From Kitasatospora sp. GAS204B (GTDB lineage Bacteria > Actinomycetota > Actinomycetes > Streptomycetales > Streptomycetaceae), in the NCBI RefSeq assembly GCF_029892155.1, contig NZ_JARZAG010000009.1:124001-188000 (forward strand): a DNA stretch of 64,000 nucleotides. The letters are read 5' to 3'. Under the pieces are notes generated by a model. That model was given only the letters and a program-made list of their open reading frames with translations. It had not been told where the DNA came from and did not search any database. Below are positions 1 to 8,446 of the stretch, piece by piece. Within the stretch, counting starts at the first letter, position 1; every line of letters starts with the position of its first letter. Position numbers and translations under genes: made by a program.

Positions 1-488
1 GCCGCCACGGGTCGGTCTCCTCGCACGGGGTTGCCTGACGCCGGAGAACATACCCATTTCGAAGGCGATTGCGCGCCGTCGATAGGCCGTCCGATCCCGA
101 GGACCGGTACCGACCCTCGGGATCAAATGCTTGTGAAGGCGTTCACCTCTGTTGCCGAAATCGTCCGGATGACGCTAGCGATCGTTCAAGTATTGAAGAC
201 ACGGACACGCGAAGATCGCCTGGGCCGGACAGAGGGTAGTGGTGGATGGTCCACCGTGTTTCCCCGGCTTGATTTCCTGCAGCCAAGGGACGGATCGGCC
301 CGAGCGCCCGTTCGGGAAGCGATTTGGACGCCGTGGCACTTTCCATGCCCCTGACGCGCCGTCAGTCACTCTTTGGTGTGGCAAGAGTCACGGACGCGAC
401 TCGCTCATCGTACGTATCGAAACTCGTCTGTTCGTCGCCCAACGCGCCGTTTCGTGTGCGCTCCGTGATGACGATCTGCCAAAAGGGA
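1..488. other. Intergenic or edge region without a supported gene
   Basis: No reading frame here has a credible start, ribosome site and protein-like composition. The stretch is less GC-rich than its surroundings and has no tRNA-like cloverleaf that I can see. It is probably the space between the dusB terminator and a gene beyond the left edge. Confidence 0.5.
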
Positions 489-517
489 GCCCTCTTGGCC
501 AGATTGGCCAAGAGGGC
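489..517 (-). terminator. Rho-independent terminator downstream of dusB
   Basis: Perfect 13-bp inverted repeat (489-501 with 505-517) around a 3-nt loop. Read on the minus strand the stem is followed within a few bases by a TTTT run. It lies 53 bp beyond the dusB stop codon, in the right orientation to end that transcript. Confidence 0.85.
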
Positions 518-570
518 CAGGACACCTTGTCCCAGGGCCCCGAGCGGGCGTATTCGCCGCTCTGGATGAA

Positions 571-1755
571 TCAGCCGCCGGAGCTGTCCGATTCGGCGTC
601 AATGCTCGGTACGGCGCAGTCGTACGGATCGTCCAACCAGCCTTCCGGCAGGACCACCCGGCCGTTGCCGCTGGTGCGCCCGCGCGGGCCGTCGGCGCCG
701 GCCGGCCAGCGCTGCTCCTGCTCGACCTCGGCGAGCAGCCCGGCCAGCTCGTCGAGCGAGCCTGCCATCGCCAGCTTGACCCGCAGCTGGGAGCCGACCG
801 AGAAGCCCTTGGTGTACCAGGCGACGTGCTTGCGGAAGTCGACGACGCCGCGCTGCTCGTCCTTCATCCACCGGCCCAGCAGCTCGGCGTGGCGCAGCAT
901 GGTGGCGCCCACCTCGGCGAAGCTCGGGCGGACCGGGTCGGTGACGCCTTCGAAGACCGCGACCAGGTCCTTGAAGAGCCACGGCCGGCCCAGGCAGCCG
1001 CGGCCGACCACCACGCCGTCGCAGCCGGTCTCGCGCATCATCCGCACCGCGTCCGGCGCCGACCAGATGTCGCCGTTGCCGAGCACCGGGACCTGCGCGG
1101 GGACCGCCTCGCGCAGTCGGGCGATCGCCGACCAGTCCGCGGTGCCGCCGTAGTGCTGGGAGGCGGTGCGGCCGTGCAGGGCGATCGCCGAGACGCCCTC
1201 CTCCGCGCCGATCCGGCCGGCGTCCAGGTAGGTGAGGTGGTCCTCGTCGATGCCCTTGCGCATCTTCATGGTGACCGGCAGCCCGCCCGCGCCCGCCACC
1301 GCCTCGCGCAGCAGCTCGCGCAGCAGGTTGCGCTTGTAGGGCAGCGCCGAGCCGCCGCCCTTGCGGGTCACCTTGGGGACCGGGCAGCCGAAGTTGAGGT
1401 CGATGTGGTCGGCCAGGTCCTCCTCCGCGATCATGCGGGCGGCCTTGCCGACGGTGGCCGGGTCCACGCCGTACAGCTGGATCGAGCGCGGCTGCTCGCT
1501 CGCATCGAAGTGGATCAGCTGCATGGTCTTGGCGTTGCGCTCGACCAGCGCCCGGGTGGTGATCATCTCGGAGACGAACAGGCCCTTGCCGCCGGACTGC
1601 TCGCGACAGAGCGTGCGGAACGGAGCGTTGGTGATCCCCGCCATCGGCGCGAGCACCACCGGCGGCCAGACCTGGAGCGGGCCGATCGACAGCGGCGCGA
1701 ACTCGCCGGCGGAGGCTTCGGGAGCGGCTGCGGGTGCTTCGGGCGTGACGGTCAT
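571..1755 (-). CDS. dusB: tRNA-dihydrouridine synthase (DusB/NifR3 family)
   Basis: Flavoenzyme that reduces specific uridines in the tRNA D-loop to dihydrouridine, using FMN and NADPH. The TIM-barrel starts with the VVLAPMAGITNAPFR signature. It carries the family motif LNFGCPVPKVTRKGGGSAL, with the catalytic cysteine in FGCP, then the VTMKMRKG, ALHGRTASQHY and VLGNGDIWS strands and the FMN-phosphate loop GCDGVVVGRGCLGRPWLF. With the ATG at 1755 the product is 394 aa, a normal length. An in-frame GTG at 1809 would add 18 Pro/Glu-rich residues, but its ribosome site is poor, while GAGG precedes the ATG at slightly long spacing. It appears monocistronic, with its own terminator. Confidence 0.93.
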   Translation of the reverse strand: MTVTPEAPAAAPEASAGEFAPLSIGPLQVWPPVVLAPMAGITNAPFRTLCREQSGGKGLFVSEMITTRALVERNAKTMQLIHFDASEQPRSIQLYGVDPATVGKAARMIAEEDLADHIDLNFGCPVPKVTRKGGGSALPYKRNLLRELLREAVAGAGGLPVTMKMRKGIDEDHLTYLDAGRIGAEEGVSAIALHGRTASQHYGGTADWSAIARLREAVPAQVPVLGNGDIWSAPDAVRMMRETGCDGVVVGRGCLGRPWLFKDLVAVFEGVTDPVRPSFAEVGATMLRHAELLGRWMKDEQRGVVDFRKHVAWYTKGFSVGSQLRVKLAMAGSLDELAGLLAEVEQEQRWPAGADGPRGRTSGNGRVVLPEGWLDDPYDCAVPSIDAESDSSGG

Positions 1756-1849
1756 GCGCGGGCGGTCCTCGGCGGGAGCGGGTGGACGGGACTCTCCATT
1801 GTCCCCCACCGCCGCGCGGGCCCTCTTTCTGCCGCCCGACCGGGGCCGG

Positions 1850-2647
1850 TCAGCCCGAGGTGTAGCCCAGGCCGGTGTGCCCCGAGCCGCAGGTGGCGAC
1901 GATCGAGTTCGGCGAGGTCGGGTCGTTCAGCGCCGGATTCACGTCGGAGGGCCCGGCCACGTTGAGGCGGTAGGTGCTGCCCGGCGGCAGCCGCACGGTG
2001 AGCGAGCCCGAGGAGCAGTTCAGCGCGGTACTGCGGGGCGGCGCCGCGAAGCCCAGGTCCACCGAGCCCGAGGTGACCGCGGCCTGCACCTCGGCCGAGG
2101 AGATGTTCGTGCCACTGATCGAGCCGCTGGTCAGCCGCGCGGCGATCCGGCCGGAGACGTCGTCCAGCTGGATCGAGCCGGAGTAGCTGCGCAGGCTCAG
2201 GTCGCCGGCCAGGCCCCGGATCCTGGTGTCGCCCGAGCTGCTGGTCAGCGTGACGGCGGTGGCGAGCGGCGCCCCGATGTCCAGCCCGACGGAGCAGGAC
2301 GGCTCGCTGATCCCGAGCACCTGCGGGCAGCGGGCCGAGATCCGCAGGGTGTTGTCGACCACCGTGCGGGTGACCACTGGTCGGCTGACCGTCCAGTGCT
2401 CGACCTGCTGGACCGTCACGTGGTCCTTGTCGGTCGCCGTCACGGAGACGCTGGCGTTCTGCACGTCCAGCTCCAGCGCGGTGACGCCGCTCGGGTAGCT
2501 CGCCGGCCGGACCGCGCTCTGCCGCACCAGGCCGCTCCAGGTCTGCCCGGCGCCGACCAGGACCACCAGCACCCCGGACAGTGTCCCGATGGACCGCCAG
2601 ATCCGGCGCTCCCGGCCGGGTCGCGCCGCGCCGCTCAGCCAGGCCAC
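1850..2647 (-). CDS. Membrane-anchored DUF4097-type beta-repeat protein
   Basis: 265 aa. A short basic cytoplasmic N-terminus is followed by one hydrophobic segment (about residues 20-38) and then a long extracytoplasmic beta-rich region. That region holds repeated turns such as SSSGDTRIRGLAGDLSLRSY, SGSIQLDDVSG and TSGSVDLGFAA, the stacked pattern of DUF4097/adhesin-like beta-helix proteins. The GTG start at 2647 is preceded by GGGAGGG, which overlaps the end of the upstream response-regulator gene, so translation is probably coupled. Third gene of an operon with the two-component system, so it is plausibly its output or an accessory sensor (inference). No enzymatic motif is visible. Confidence 0.8.
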   Translation of the reverse strand: MAWLSGAARPGRERRIWRSIGTLSGVLVVLVGAGQTWSGLVRQSAVRPASYPSGVTALELDVQNASVSVTATDKDHVTVQQVEHWTVSRPVVTRTVVDNTLRISARCPQVLGISEPSCSVGLDIGAPLATAVTLTSSSGDTRIRGLAGDLSLRSYSGSIQLDDVSGRIAARLTSGSISGTNISSAEVQAAVTSGSVDLGFAAPPRSTALNCSSGSLTVRLPPGSTYRLNVAGPSDVNPALNDPTSPNSIVATCGSGHTGLGYTSG

Positions 2648-2649
2648 CG

Positions 2650-3294
2650 CTAGCCCTCCCCGAGGAAGCGCAGCACGGCCAGCACCCGGCGGTGGGTGGC
2701 GTCGGCGGCCGGCAGGTCCAGCTTGGTGAAGATGCTGCTGATGTGCTTGGCCACCGCGCTGTCGCTGACCACCAGCGCCTCGGCGATCGCCGCGTTGGAG
2801 TGGCCCTCCGCCATCAGCTTGAGCACGTCCCGCTCGCGCGGGGTCAGCTTCTCCAGCGGATCGCGGTGGCGGCGGACCAGCAGCTGGGCGACCACCTCGG
2901 GGTCCAGCGCCGTGCCGCCGGCGGCCACCCGCTGCAGCGCGTCGACGAAGTCGTCCACATTGGCCACCCGCTCCTTGAGCAGATAGCCCACCCCGCTGGT
3001 GTTGGAGGAGAGCAGGTCGGCGGCGTACCGCTCCTCCACGTACTGGGAGAGCAGCAGCATCGCCACCTGCGGCCACTGCCGGCGTATGAGCAGCGCCGCC
3101 CGCACGCCCTCGTCGGTGAAGCTCGGAGGCATCCGCACGTCCGTGACGACCACCTGCGGCTGGTGTTCCTCGACGGCGGCCAGCAGCGCCTCGGCGTCCC
3201 CGACGGCGGCGACCACCTCGTAGCCCACCGCCTCCAGGACCTTGACCAGGCCGACCCGCAGCAGGACCGAGTCCTCGGCGATCACAGCTCGCAC
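2650..3294 (-). CDS. NarL/FixJ-family response regulator
   Basis: 214 aa. The N-terminal receiver domain has the acidic pair in VIAEDS, the phospho-acceptor Asp in VVVTDVRMPP and the conserved Lys in LLKERV. The C-terminal LuxR-type helix-turn-helix reads LTPRERDVLKLMAEGHSNAAIAEAL followed by the SDSAVAKHISSIFTKLDL recognition region. The GTG start at 3294 lies inside the end of the kinase gene (13-nt overlap) with GGAG six bases upstream, so kinase and regulator are translationally coupled. Transcription target unknown; the palindrome at 4681-4704 is a candidate autoregulatory site. Confidence 0.92.
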   Translation of the reverse strand: MRAVIAEDSVLLRVGLVKVLEAVGYEVVAAVGDAEALLAAVEEHQPQVVVTDVRMPPSFTDEGVRAALLIRRQWPQVAMLLLSQYVEERYAADLLSSNTSGVGYLLKERVANVDDFVDALQRVAAGGTALDPEVVAQLLVRRHRDPLEKLTPRERDVLKLMAEGHSNAAIAEALVVSDSAVAKHISSIFTKLDLPAADATHRRVLAVLRFLGEG

Positions 3295-4625
3295 GGCAAC
3301 TCCACAGTGATGAGGGTGGGGCCCCCGAAGGGGCTGCTGATGGTCAGGGTGCCGTCCACCGAGGCGGCGCGTTTGCGCAGCCCGGTCAGGCCGGTCCCGC
3401 GGGACGCGTCGGCGCCGCCCACGCCGTCGTCGCGGATCACGATGCACAGCCGCCCGTCCTGCTGACGGACCGACAGGTCGACGCGGGAGGCCCTGGCGTG
3501 CTTGGCGACGTTGGCCAGCGCCTCGGAGACGACGAAGTAGGCGACCGCCTCGACGGTGGGCGCCATCGGGGCCGGCAGGTCGACCGCCAGCCGCACCGGC
3601 AGCGGGGCGCGGGCCGCGATGCCGGAGAGCGCGGCGTCCAGGCCGCGGTCCTCCAGCACCACCGGGTGCAGGCCGCGGACCAGGTCGCGCAGCTCGGCGA
3701 TGGCCGCCTGGGCCTCCTCGTGCGCCTCGACGATCACCCGCATCGCCTCCGGGGAGACGTCCTTGAGCGTCTTGCGGGCCAGGCCCAGGTTCATCGCGAG
3801 CGAGACCAGGCGCTGCTGCGCACCGTCGTGCAGGTCCCGTTCGATCCGGCGGCGCTCGGCGTCGGCGGCGTCCACCACACCGGCCCGGCTCTCCGCCAGG
3901 TCCTCCACCCGGCGCTCCAACTCGCGTGCCCGGCTGGGCCCGAGCAGCGCACGGGCGGCGCGCCGGTCGATCCGGGCCACCCGCACGGCCAGCCAGGGGC
4001 CGGCGGGGAGCAGCGCCAGCCCGACCACGGTGAGCAGCACGTCGAGCGCAAAGCTGGCGCGGACCGCGCTGCCGCGCGGGATCAGCGCGTGCCAGAGCAG
4101 CACGGTGGCCATGGTGCCGCCGGCCCCGAGGGCCAGCAGCGCGACCAGGCCGGCCAGGGCCAACACCGGGCCGATCAGCAGGTGGTAGCCGACCTGGCGC
4201 CAGGTCGACTCCGAGCTGCACCAGGCCAGCAGGCGCCACAGCACCGGGGCACCGGGCGAGGCGACCGGCGGGTGCGGGCGGATCTCCAGGTCGCCCAGCG
4301 CCCGGAAGCGGCCGCGCTGGGCCCGGGTCAGCGCGGGCAGGATGACGGGCAGCAGGCAACTGACCGCGACGGCCAGCTTGCTGACGGTGACCACCGTCAC
4401 CAGCGGCAGCAGGAACGGCAGGCCGGCCGCGACCAGCCGCACCTCGCGGGCGGCCTTGGCGGACCAGGGCGCGACGTGCGGGGTGCGCGCGGGGCGCTCG
4501 GTGGGACGGCTGCTGGGCTCGGCCTCCGGTCCGTTGTCCTGCTCGGAGAGCCAGGCCAGGCTCGGGTGCGCCGTCCCCCGGCGGATCCCCTCGCGCAGTT
4601 GGCGCAGCCCACCGGTCCCGATCAC
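3282..4625 (-). CDS. NarL-type sensor histidine kinase (HisKA_3)
   Basis: 447 aa. A polar N-terminal tail (about 1-58) is followed by two groups of hydrophobic segments (about 65-100 and 150-215). A short coiled linker leads to the HisKA_3 dimerisation helix ERRRIERDLHDGAQQRL, with the phospho-accepting His at about 266. The HATPase_c domain has the N-box SEALANVAKHA (Asn about 372) and the G-box DDGVGGA. No extracytoplasmic sensor domain is evident; sensing is probably within the membrane. First gene of the kinase-regulator-DUF4097 operon. Stimulus unknown. Confidence 0.92.
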   Translation of the reverse strand: MIGTGGLRQLREGIRRGTAHPSLAWLSEQDNGPEAEPSSRPTERPARTPHVAPWSAKAAREVRLVAAGLPFLLPLVTVVTVSKLAVAVSCLLPVILPALTRAQRGRFRALGDLEIRPHPPVASPGAPVLWRLLAWCSSESTWRQVGYHLLIGPVLALAGLVALLALGAGGTMATVLLWHALIPRGSAVRASFALDVLLTVVGLALLPAGPWLAVRVARIDRRAARALLGPSRARELERRVEDLAESRAGVVDAADAERRRIERDLHDGAQQRLVSLAMNLGLARKTLKDVSPEAMRVIVEAHEEAQAAIAELRDLVRGLHPVVLEDRGLDAALSGIAARAPLPVRLAVDLPAPMAPTVEAVAYFVVSEALANVAKHARASRVDLSVRQQDGRLCIVIRDDGVGGADASRGTGLTGLRKRAASVDGTLTISSPFGGPTLITVELPCEL

Positions 4626-4680
4626 GTCGCACAGCTTAAGGGGACGCTCCAGGCGCGGTCAGTGCAGCAGGGTGCAGGCC

Positions 4681-4704
4681 GGGGGTGTAGCCAGGTACAC
4701 CCCC
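4681..4704. promoter_or_regulatory. 9-bp perfect inverted repeat in a divergent promoter region
   Basis: GGGGGTGTA and TACACCCCC separated by 6 bp (GCCAGG). It sits 56 bp upstream of the kinase start and about 110 bp upstream of the divergent gene at 4813. Position and symmetry suit an operator, perhaps for the response regulator of the adjacent operon (inference). A hairpin role is less likely because no transcript should end here. Confidence 0.5.
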
Positions 4705-4812
4705 AAGACGGGCCCCCACGCCAGAGACCCAGGCGGCCGGAATCGGCAGGCTGGAGGCTGTCGGAAAACGGATGCCGGACAGCGGACGGCGGCGAGCCAA
4801 GTGGCGGGCGTG

Positions 4813-5268
4813 ATGAACGGGGTGGCACGGATGGACGCGACACGCGAGGTCCGGCAGGCGGCGGGCGCCCGGCCGACCGCCTTGACCTGGCCGGTGGCCG
4901 GCCCCTGGTCGGCCCGGCTGACCGTCAGCCGTGGCGGCCGCCCGGCACTGGAGGTCTACGAGCACGGCGAGCTGCTCGACGTGGTGGTGGCCAGCACGCT
5001 CGGCGGCCAACTGCTGCGCGGCGCCCGCCGCGCGGTGGTCGACGGGCAGCGGCCGACCGGCTTCGCCTGGGGGCGGCTGGACGCGGCCGGGCGGCTGCCG
5101 GCCGTCGTCTTCGCCGGCGGCCGGCTGCGGCCGCTCTGGCGCCCGGCCGAGCCGCGCGAGCTGGACGGCGGCTTCTGGTTGGCCACCGCGCCGGGGCCGT
5201 TGGCGGGTGTGGTGGCCAGTTGGCCGGACGGACATCGGGAGCGGCTGCGGCCGTCCCGGGCGTCCTGA
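4813..5268 (+). CDS. Conserved-type hypothetical protein
   Basis: About 151 aa from the ATG at 4813; a second in-frame ATG at 4831 (GGGG eight bases upstream) is an equally good start and would give 145 aa. Soluble, with no signal peptide, membrane segment or recognised motif. The middle reads as alternating beta strands (WSARLTVSRGGRPALEVYEHGELLDVVVAS). Divergent from the two-component operon and 39 bp before a small membrane-protein gene. Codon use is typical of the window, so it is probably real; function unknown. Confidence 0.6.
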   Translation: MNGVARMDATREVRQAAGARPTALTWPVAGPWSARLTVSRGGRPALEVYEHGELLDVVVASTLGGQLLRGARRAVVDGQRPTGFAWGRLDAAGRLPAVVFAGGRLRPLWRPAEPRELDGGFWLATAPGPLAGVVASWPDGHRERLRPSRAS

Positions 5269-5307
5269 GACACCGAGCCTGAGACACGGAGTGCGGGGGG
5301 AATCGCG

Positions 5308-5724
5308 ATGGACACCAGGATCAGGCACCTGCTCGTCGTCCTGCTCGGCGGCGCCGGCCTGGCGCTGCTGCCGTGGATCGTGGTGCTGGCGCTGACGCTG
5401 CGCCACGCGGCGGGCTGGGTCGCGCTGGACCTCGCCGAGGCCGCCGCGCTGCTCGGCGCGGCCTGGCTGCTGCGCACCGACCACCGCCTGCACCGCCCGA
5501 TCGCGGCGCTGGCCGCCGTCCTGCTGCTGGCCGACGCCGGGTGGGACATCGGCACGGCGGGCGAGCCCGGTGCCCTGCTGTCCGCGCTCGCCATGGCGGC
5601 GGGCGCCGAGCTGCCGCTGGCGGCGCTCTGCGTAGGGCTCGCGCTGCGCGGACTCGCGCTGCGCGGGCGGGCTTCCGCGGGCCGGCCGCTGCTGAGCCGG
5701 CCCGCTCTGCTGCTGGCGGCCTGA
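5308..5724 (+). CDS. Small integral membrane protein, four predicted helices
   Basis: 138 aa, mostly hydrophobic, with helices at roughly residues 8-30, 38-55, 66-82 and 90-115, and short Arg/His-rich loops between them. A strong GGGGGG ribosome site lies seven bases before the ATG. Follows the preceding unknown gene closely, so they may be co-transcribed. No family recognised. Confidence 0.65.
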   Translation: MDTRIRHLLVVLLGGAGLALLPWIVVLALTLRHAAGWVALDLAEAAALLGAAWLLRTDHRLHRPIAALAAVLLLADAGWDIGTAGEPGALLSALAMAAGAELPLAALCVGLALRGLALRGRASAGRPLLSRPALLLAA

Positions 5725-5838
5725 GACCCGACTCGTACGTCGAGCGGCTGAAACGGACCGTCCTCGCCGCCCCGGTGTGGCCACGAAGTTCGAGCGACTG
5801 TTACCGTCCCTGTGCCGAGCAATTCATGAGGGGGCGTC

Positions 5839-6567
5839 ATGGCGATCGAGCTGCCTGACGAGGTGGTGTCGTTCCTCCAGTTCATCGGGATCAACTGGCC
5901 GAACGTCAATGAGGACCAGGTACGTGATCTGGCCACGCACATCCGGGACTTCGCGGACAAGGTGGACAGTACCCACCAGGCCTCGACGGCCACCGTGCAA
6001 CAGATGTCCGAGGCCTACCAGGGCCAGTCCTACGAGGCCCTGGTCTCGGCCTGGTCGCACATGTCCAGCAATCACATGACCGAACTGATCAACGCCTGCC
6101 ATGTGGTGGCCGACGCGCTGGACGTGGCCGCGGACGTGATCGTCGGGCTGAAGGGCACCGCGATCGCCGAACTGATCGGGCTGGCGGTCTCCTTCGTCGC
6201 CGACCAGGCCGCGGCCGTGGTCACCTTCGGCCTGGCCGAGGTCGCCGAGGCGGGGATCATCAAGGCCGCCGAAGCCGCCATCGACTACCTGGAGCAGCAG
6301 GTGGTCCAGCACATCCTGGGCGAGGTGATCGAGAAGGCGATCGACCCGCTGGTCGACGTGGTCGGCCGGGCGGTCAGCGGCCTGGTCTACTCGGCCGCCG
6401 CCGACGCGCTCGGTGTGAAGCCCGGCGGCGACGGCGCCGGCACGCACATGATGGTCGACCCGGCCGTGCTGATCCAGCACGCGGAGACGATGAGCCAGCA
6501 CGCCCAGACGGTGGCCGGTCACGCCGACGAACTGCGGACCAAAATGGCGACTGTGACGTTCGTATGA
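5839..6567 (+). CDS. WXG100/CpnT-N-terminal-like protein, probable type VII secretion substrate
   Basis: 242 aa. The N-terminus (IELPDEVVSFLQFIGINWPNVNEDQVRDLA) resembles the helical N-terminal domain of CpnT-type polymorphic toxins exported by ESX/type VII systems. The helix-turn around residues 60-70 (AYQGQSYEAL) occupies the WXG position. A hydrophobic Ala/Val-rich central part (about 95-190) and a C-terminal helix rich in His/Gln (HAETMSQHAQTVAGHADELR) follow. It ends before any toxin domain; the toxin is encoded by the next gene, which overlaps it by ATGA. Likely role: secretion partner or carrier (inference). No secretion machinery genes are in the window. Confidence 0.8.
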   Translation: MAIELPDEVVSFLQFIGINWPNVNEDQVRDLATHIRDFADKVDSTHQASTATVQQMSEAYQGQSYEALVSAWSHMSSNHMTELINACHVVADALDVAADVIVGLKGTAIAELIGLAVSFVADQAAAVVTFGLAEVAEAGIIKAAEAAIDYLEQQVVQHILGEVIEKAIDPLVDVVGRAVSGLVYSAAADALGVKPGGDGAGTHMMVDPAVLIQHAETMSQHAQTVAGHADELRTKMATVTFV

Positions 6568-7508
6568 CCAACGCGATCGTCCAGGCCCTCGAAGGCGGCG
6601 CCAAGAAGCTGGGCAAGGCGCTCACCGACGACACCGGCAAGGCCGTTCACGGGCTGTACAGCGACACCGCGAACGGCGCCAAGAAGGTGGTGGAGAACAC
6701 CACCAAGACGGACGCCGAGCACGCGACGCACCTCACCAAGATCCTTGACGACGGCAAGCACGACACCGTCAAGGACCCGAAGGTGCCCGGCCAGGGCGGC
6801 GAGCACCCGGGCGGCGAGGGCGGCGGCCACCCGGGCGGCGGCGACGGGGGCGGGCACCCCGGCGGCGAGGGCGGCAGCGGTAGCAGCCCCCAGCCCAAGG
6901 GGGTCAAGCTCGACCCCCAGCCGGACTGGCACGGCAAGACCGCGGGCGACATGAAGGGCCACCGCGGGCCGGCCCTCTCCGTCACGGGCCTGGACAGCGA
7001 GGCCCGCAAGACGGTGCTGCGCGACGAGTCGGCCACCTTGGCCGACGCCGCGAGGGCGCCGCGGAACACCAAGGTGGCGCCCGGCCCCGGCGAGTACCGG
7101 GTGACGACAGGCTGCGCCGGCAGCTTCGAACACGGGGACACCATCACGTCCCACACCAGCACCAAGAAGAACGGCCTGCAGGAGAAGCCGACGACCCACC
7201 CGATGGTGGCGAAGGTGCTGGACGAGATCGAGCAGGACCAGAAGGCCGGGAAGATCGACCCGCTCGGCGCGGGACACGGCAAGTGCGCCGAAGTCTCGCT
7301 GCTCAGCGACCGCCTGCACCAGCTGGATCCGGACGGCACGAAGATCACGACGGTGGAGGAGGCCAAAGCGGCCCTGTCCGGTGGCAATATGCATACCAGG
7401 CAGATCGGTGACAGCAGAGGTCCCGGCGAGAAACACGGGGAGTACAAACCACCCTGCGGGACCTGCATGCACCTGTTGCCCCGCCTCGGCGTCAACGCCA
7501 TCAAGTAA
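6564..7508 (+). CDS. YwqJ-like deaminase-fold toxin
   Basis: 314 aa. N-terminal helical region (1-65), a low-complexity Gly/His/Pro linker of HPGGEGG-type repeats (about 76-108), then a C-terminal domain with deaminase signatures: GHGKCAEVSLLSD (Cys241, Ala, Glu243) and PPCGTC (Cys298, Cys301). These form the zinc site and catalytic Glu of the YwqJ-like branch of nucleic-acid/nucleotide deaminases found in polymorphic toxins. It overlaps the preceding WXG-type gene by 4 nt and is followed by two SUKH-type genes. Predicted role: secreted or contact-delivered base-modifying toxin (family knowledge plus context; substrate unknown). Confidence 0.82.
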   Translation: MTNAIVQALEGGAKKLGKALTDDTGKAVHGLYSDTANGAKKVVENTTKTDAEHATHLTKILDDGKHDTVKDPKVPGQGGEHPGGEGGGHPGGGDGGGHPGGEGGSGSSPQPKGVKLDPQPDWHGKTAGDMKGHRGPALSVTGLDSEARKTVLRDESATLADAARAPRNTKVAPGPGEYRVTTGCAGSFEHGDTITSHTSTKKNGLQEKPTTHPMVAKVLDEIEQDQKAGKIDPLGAGHGKCAEVSLLSDRLHQLDPDGTKITTVEEAKAALSGGNMHTRQIGDSRGPGEKHGEYKPPCGTCMHLLPRLGVNAIK

Positions 7509-7531
7509 ACCCACAGATCGGAACGTTCTCC

Positions 7532-8446
7532 ATGGCTCCGCCGCCCACCGGCCGCGAGACCGAAGACTGGCTCACCTCGCACGGCTGGTATCCCGGCCGG
7601 GACATCGGCGCGCGCGCCGAGCAGCTGATCGCCCTGCTGGTCGAGGACGCCGAGGAGCAGGGCAGCCCGCTGGCCCCGTCCCGGGCGGCCGCGGAGTTCC
7701 TGCACACCTTCGGTGATCTGACGCTCATCTACCCGGGCGGCTCCGGGGTCTCCATGATCCTGCAGCCGACGCCCGGCTACGACGGCGACGCGGAGGACAT
7801 CAACGAGCTGGCGGAGTCGCTCGGCGAGGCGCTCTTCCCGGTCGGCTACGAGACGTCCGAGGACGGGACCGTGCTGATCACCCCCCGGGGCAGGTTCTTC
7901 TACCTGCACCACACCGGGGGCTACTACCTCGGCGAGGACGCGTGGGAGGCCTTCGAGACGAGACTGTCGGGGGGCGTGCTGCGGGACGCCGAGGACTTCT
8001 TCGTCGGTAGCGGGAACAGCCCGGAGTCCCCGGTGGGCCTGGACGGCGAGCCCATCGGACCGCCGGAGGTGCCCACCGTCGCCTCCTCGCTGGTGGTCGG
8101 CGACACGCTGGTGAGCGCGACCAGCCTGTCCGGCGACGGCGAGCCGAACCTGCACCCGACCATCGCGGCCTTCCTGACGTCGCTGCCGCCCTCCAAGCGG
8201 GAGCCGTTCATCGGCTACTGCGCCGAATCCCTGCTGGTCGCCGACCAGTTCTGGCGGATCGACGACGAGCGGGCGGACGGCACCGTCTGCACCATCGCGC
8301 AGGCCGTCCCGCACTTCGCCGGCAGCCAGATCATCTCCCGCGCCGTGCGCGACGAGGGCGACCCGCAGCACGGGCAGGTCATCGCGCCGTGCCTCTCCTG
8401 CACCGCGCTGCTCGAGGTGCTGGGCGTGGAGATCCTCCTTTCATGA
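7532..8446 (+). CDS. SUKH-3-type immunity domain fused to a deaminase-like domain
   Basis: 304 aa. Residues 1-150 look like a SUKH-3 domain: WLTSHGWYPGRDIG at the start, the AAEFLHTFGDLTLIYPGG turn, ALFPVGYETSEDGTVLITPRGRFFYLH and the final YLGEDAWEAFETRLSGG. Residues about 205-304 align by eye with the toxin domain of the preceding gene: LHPTIAAFL, GYCAESLLVADQF (Cys230-Ala-Glu232), then PCLSCTALLEVLGV (Cys287, Cys290). The zinc and catalytic positions are retained, so this half could be active or could act as a decoy. It starts 23 bp after the toxin gene and overlaps the next SUKH gene by ATGA. Confidence 0.78.
   Translation: MAPPPTGRETEDWLTSHGWYPGRDIGARAEQLIALLVEDAEEQGSPLAPSRAAAEFLHTFGDLTLIYPGGSGVSMILQPTPGYDGDAEDINELAESLGEALFPVGYETSEDGTVLITPRGRFFYLHHTGGYYLGEDAWEAFETRLSGGVLRDAEDFFVGSGNSPESPVGLDGEPIGPPEVPTVASSLVVGDTLVSATSLSGDGEPNLHPTIAAFLTSLPPSKREPFIGYCAESLLVADQFWRIDDERADGTVCTIAQAVPHFAGSQIISRAVRDEGDPQHGQVIAPCLSCTALLEVLGVEILLS

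Noticed and set aside
31..402. Short frames in the first 0.4 kb
   Set aside because: No ribosome sites, mixed composition, overlapping in several frames.
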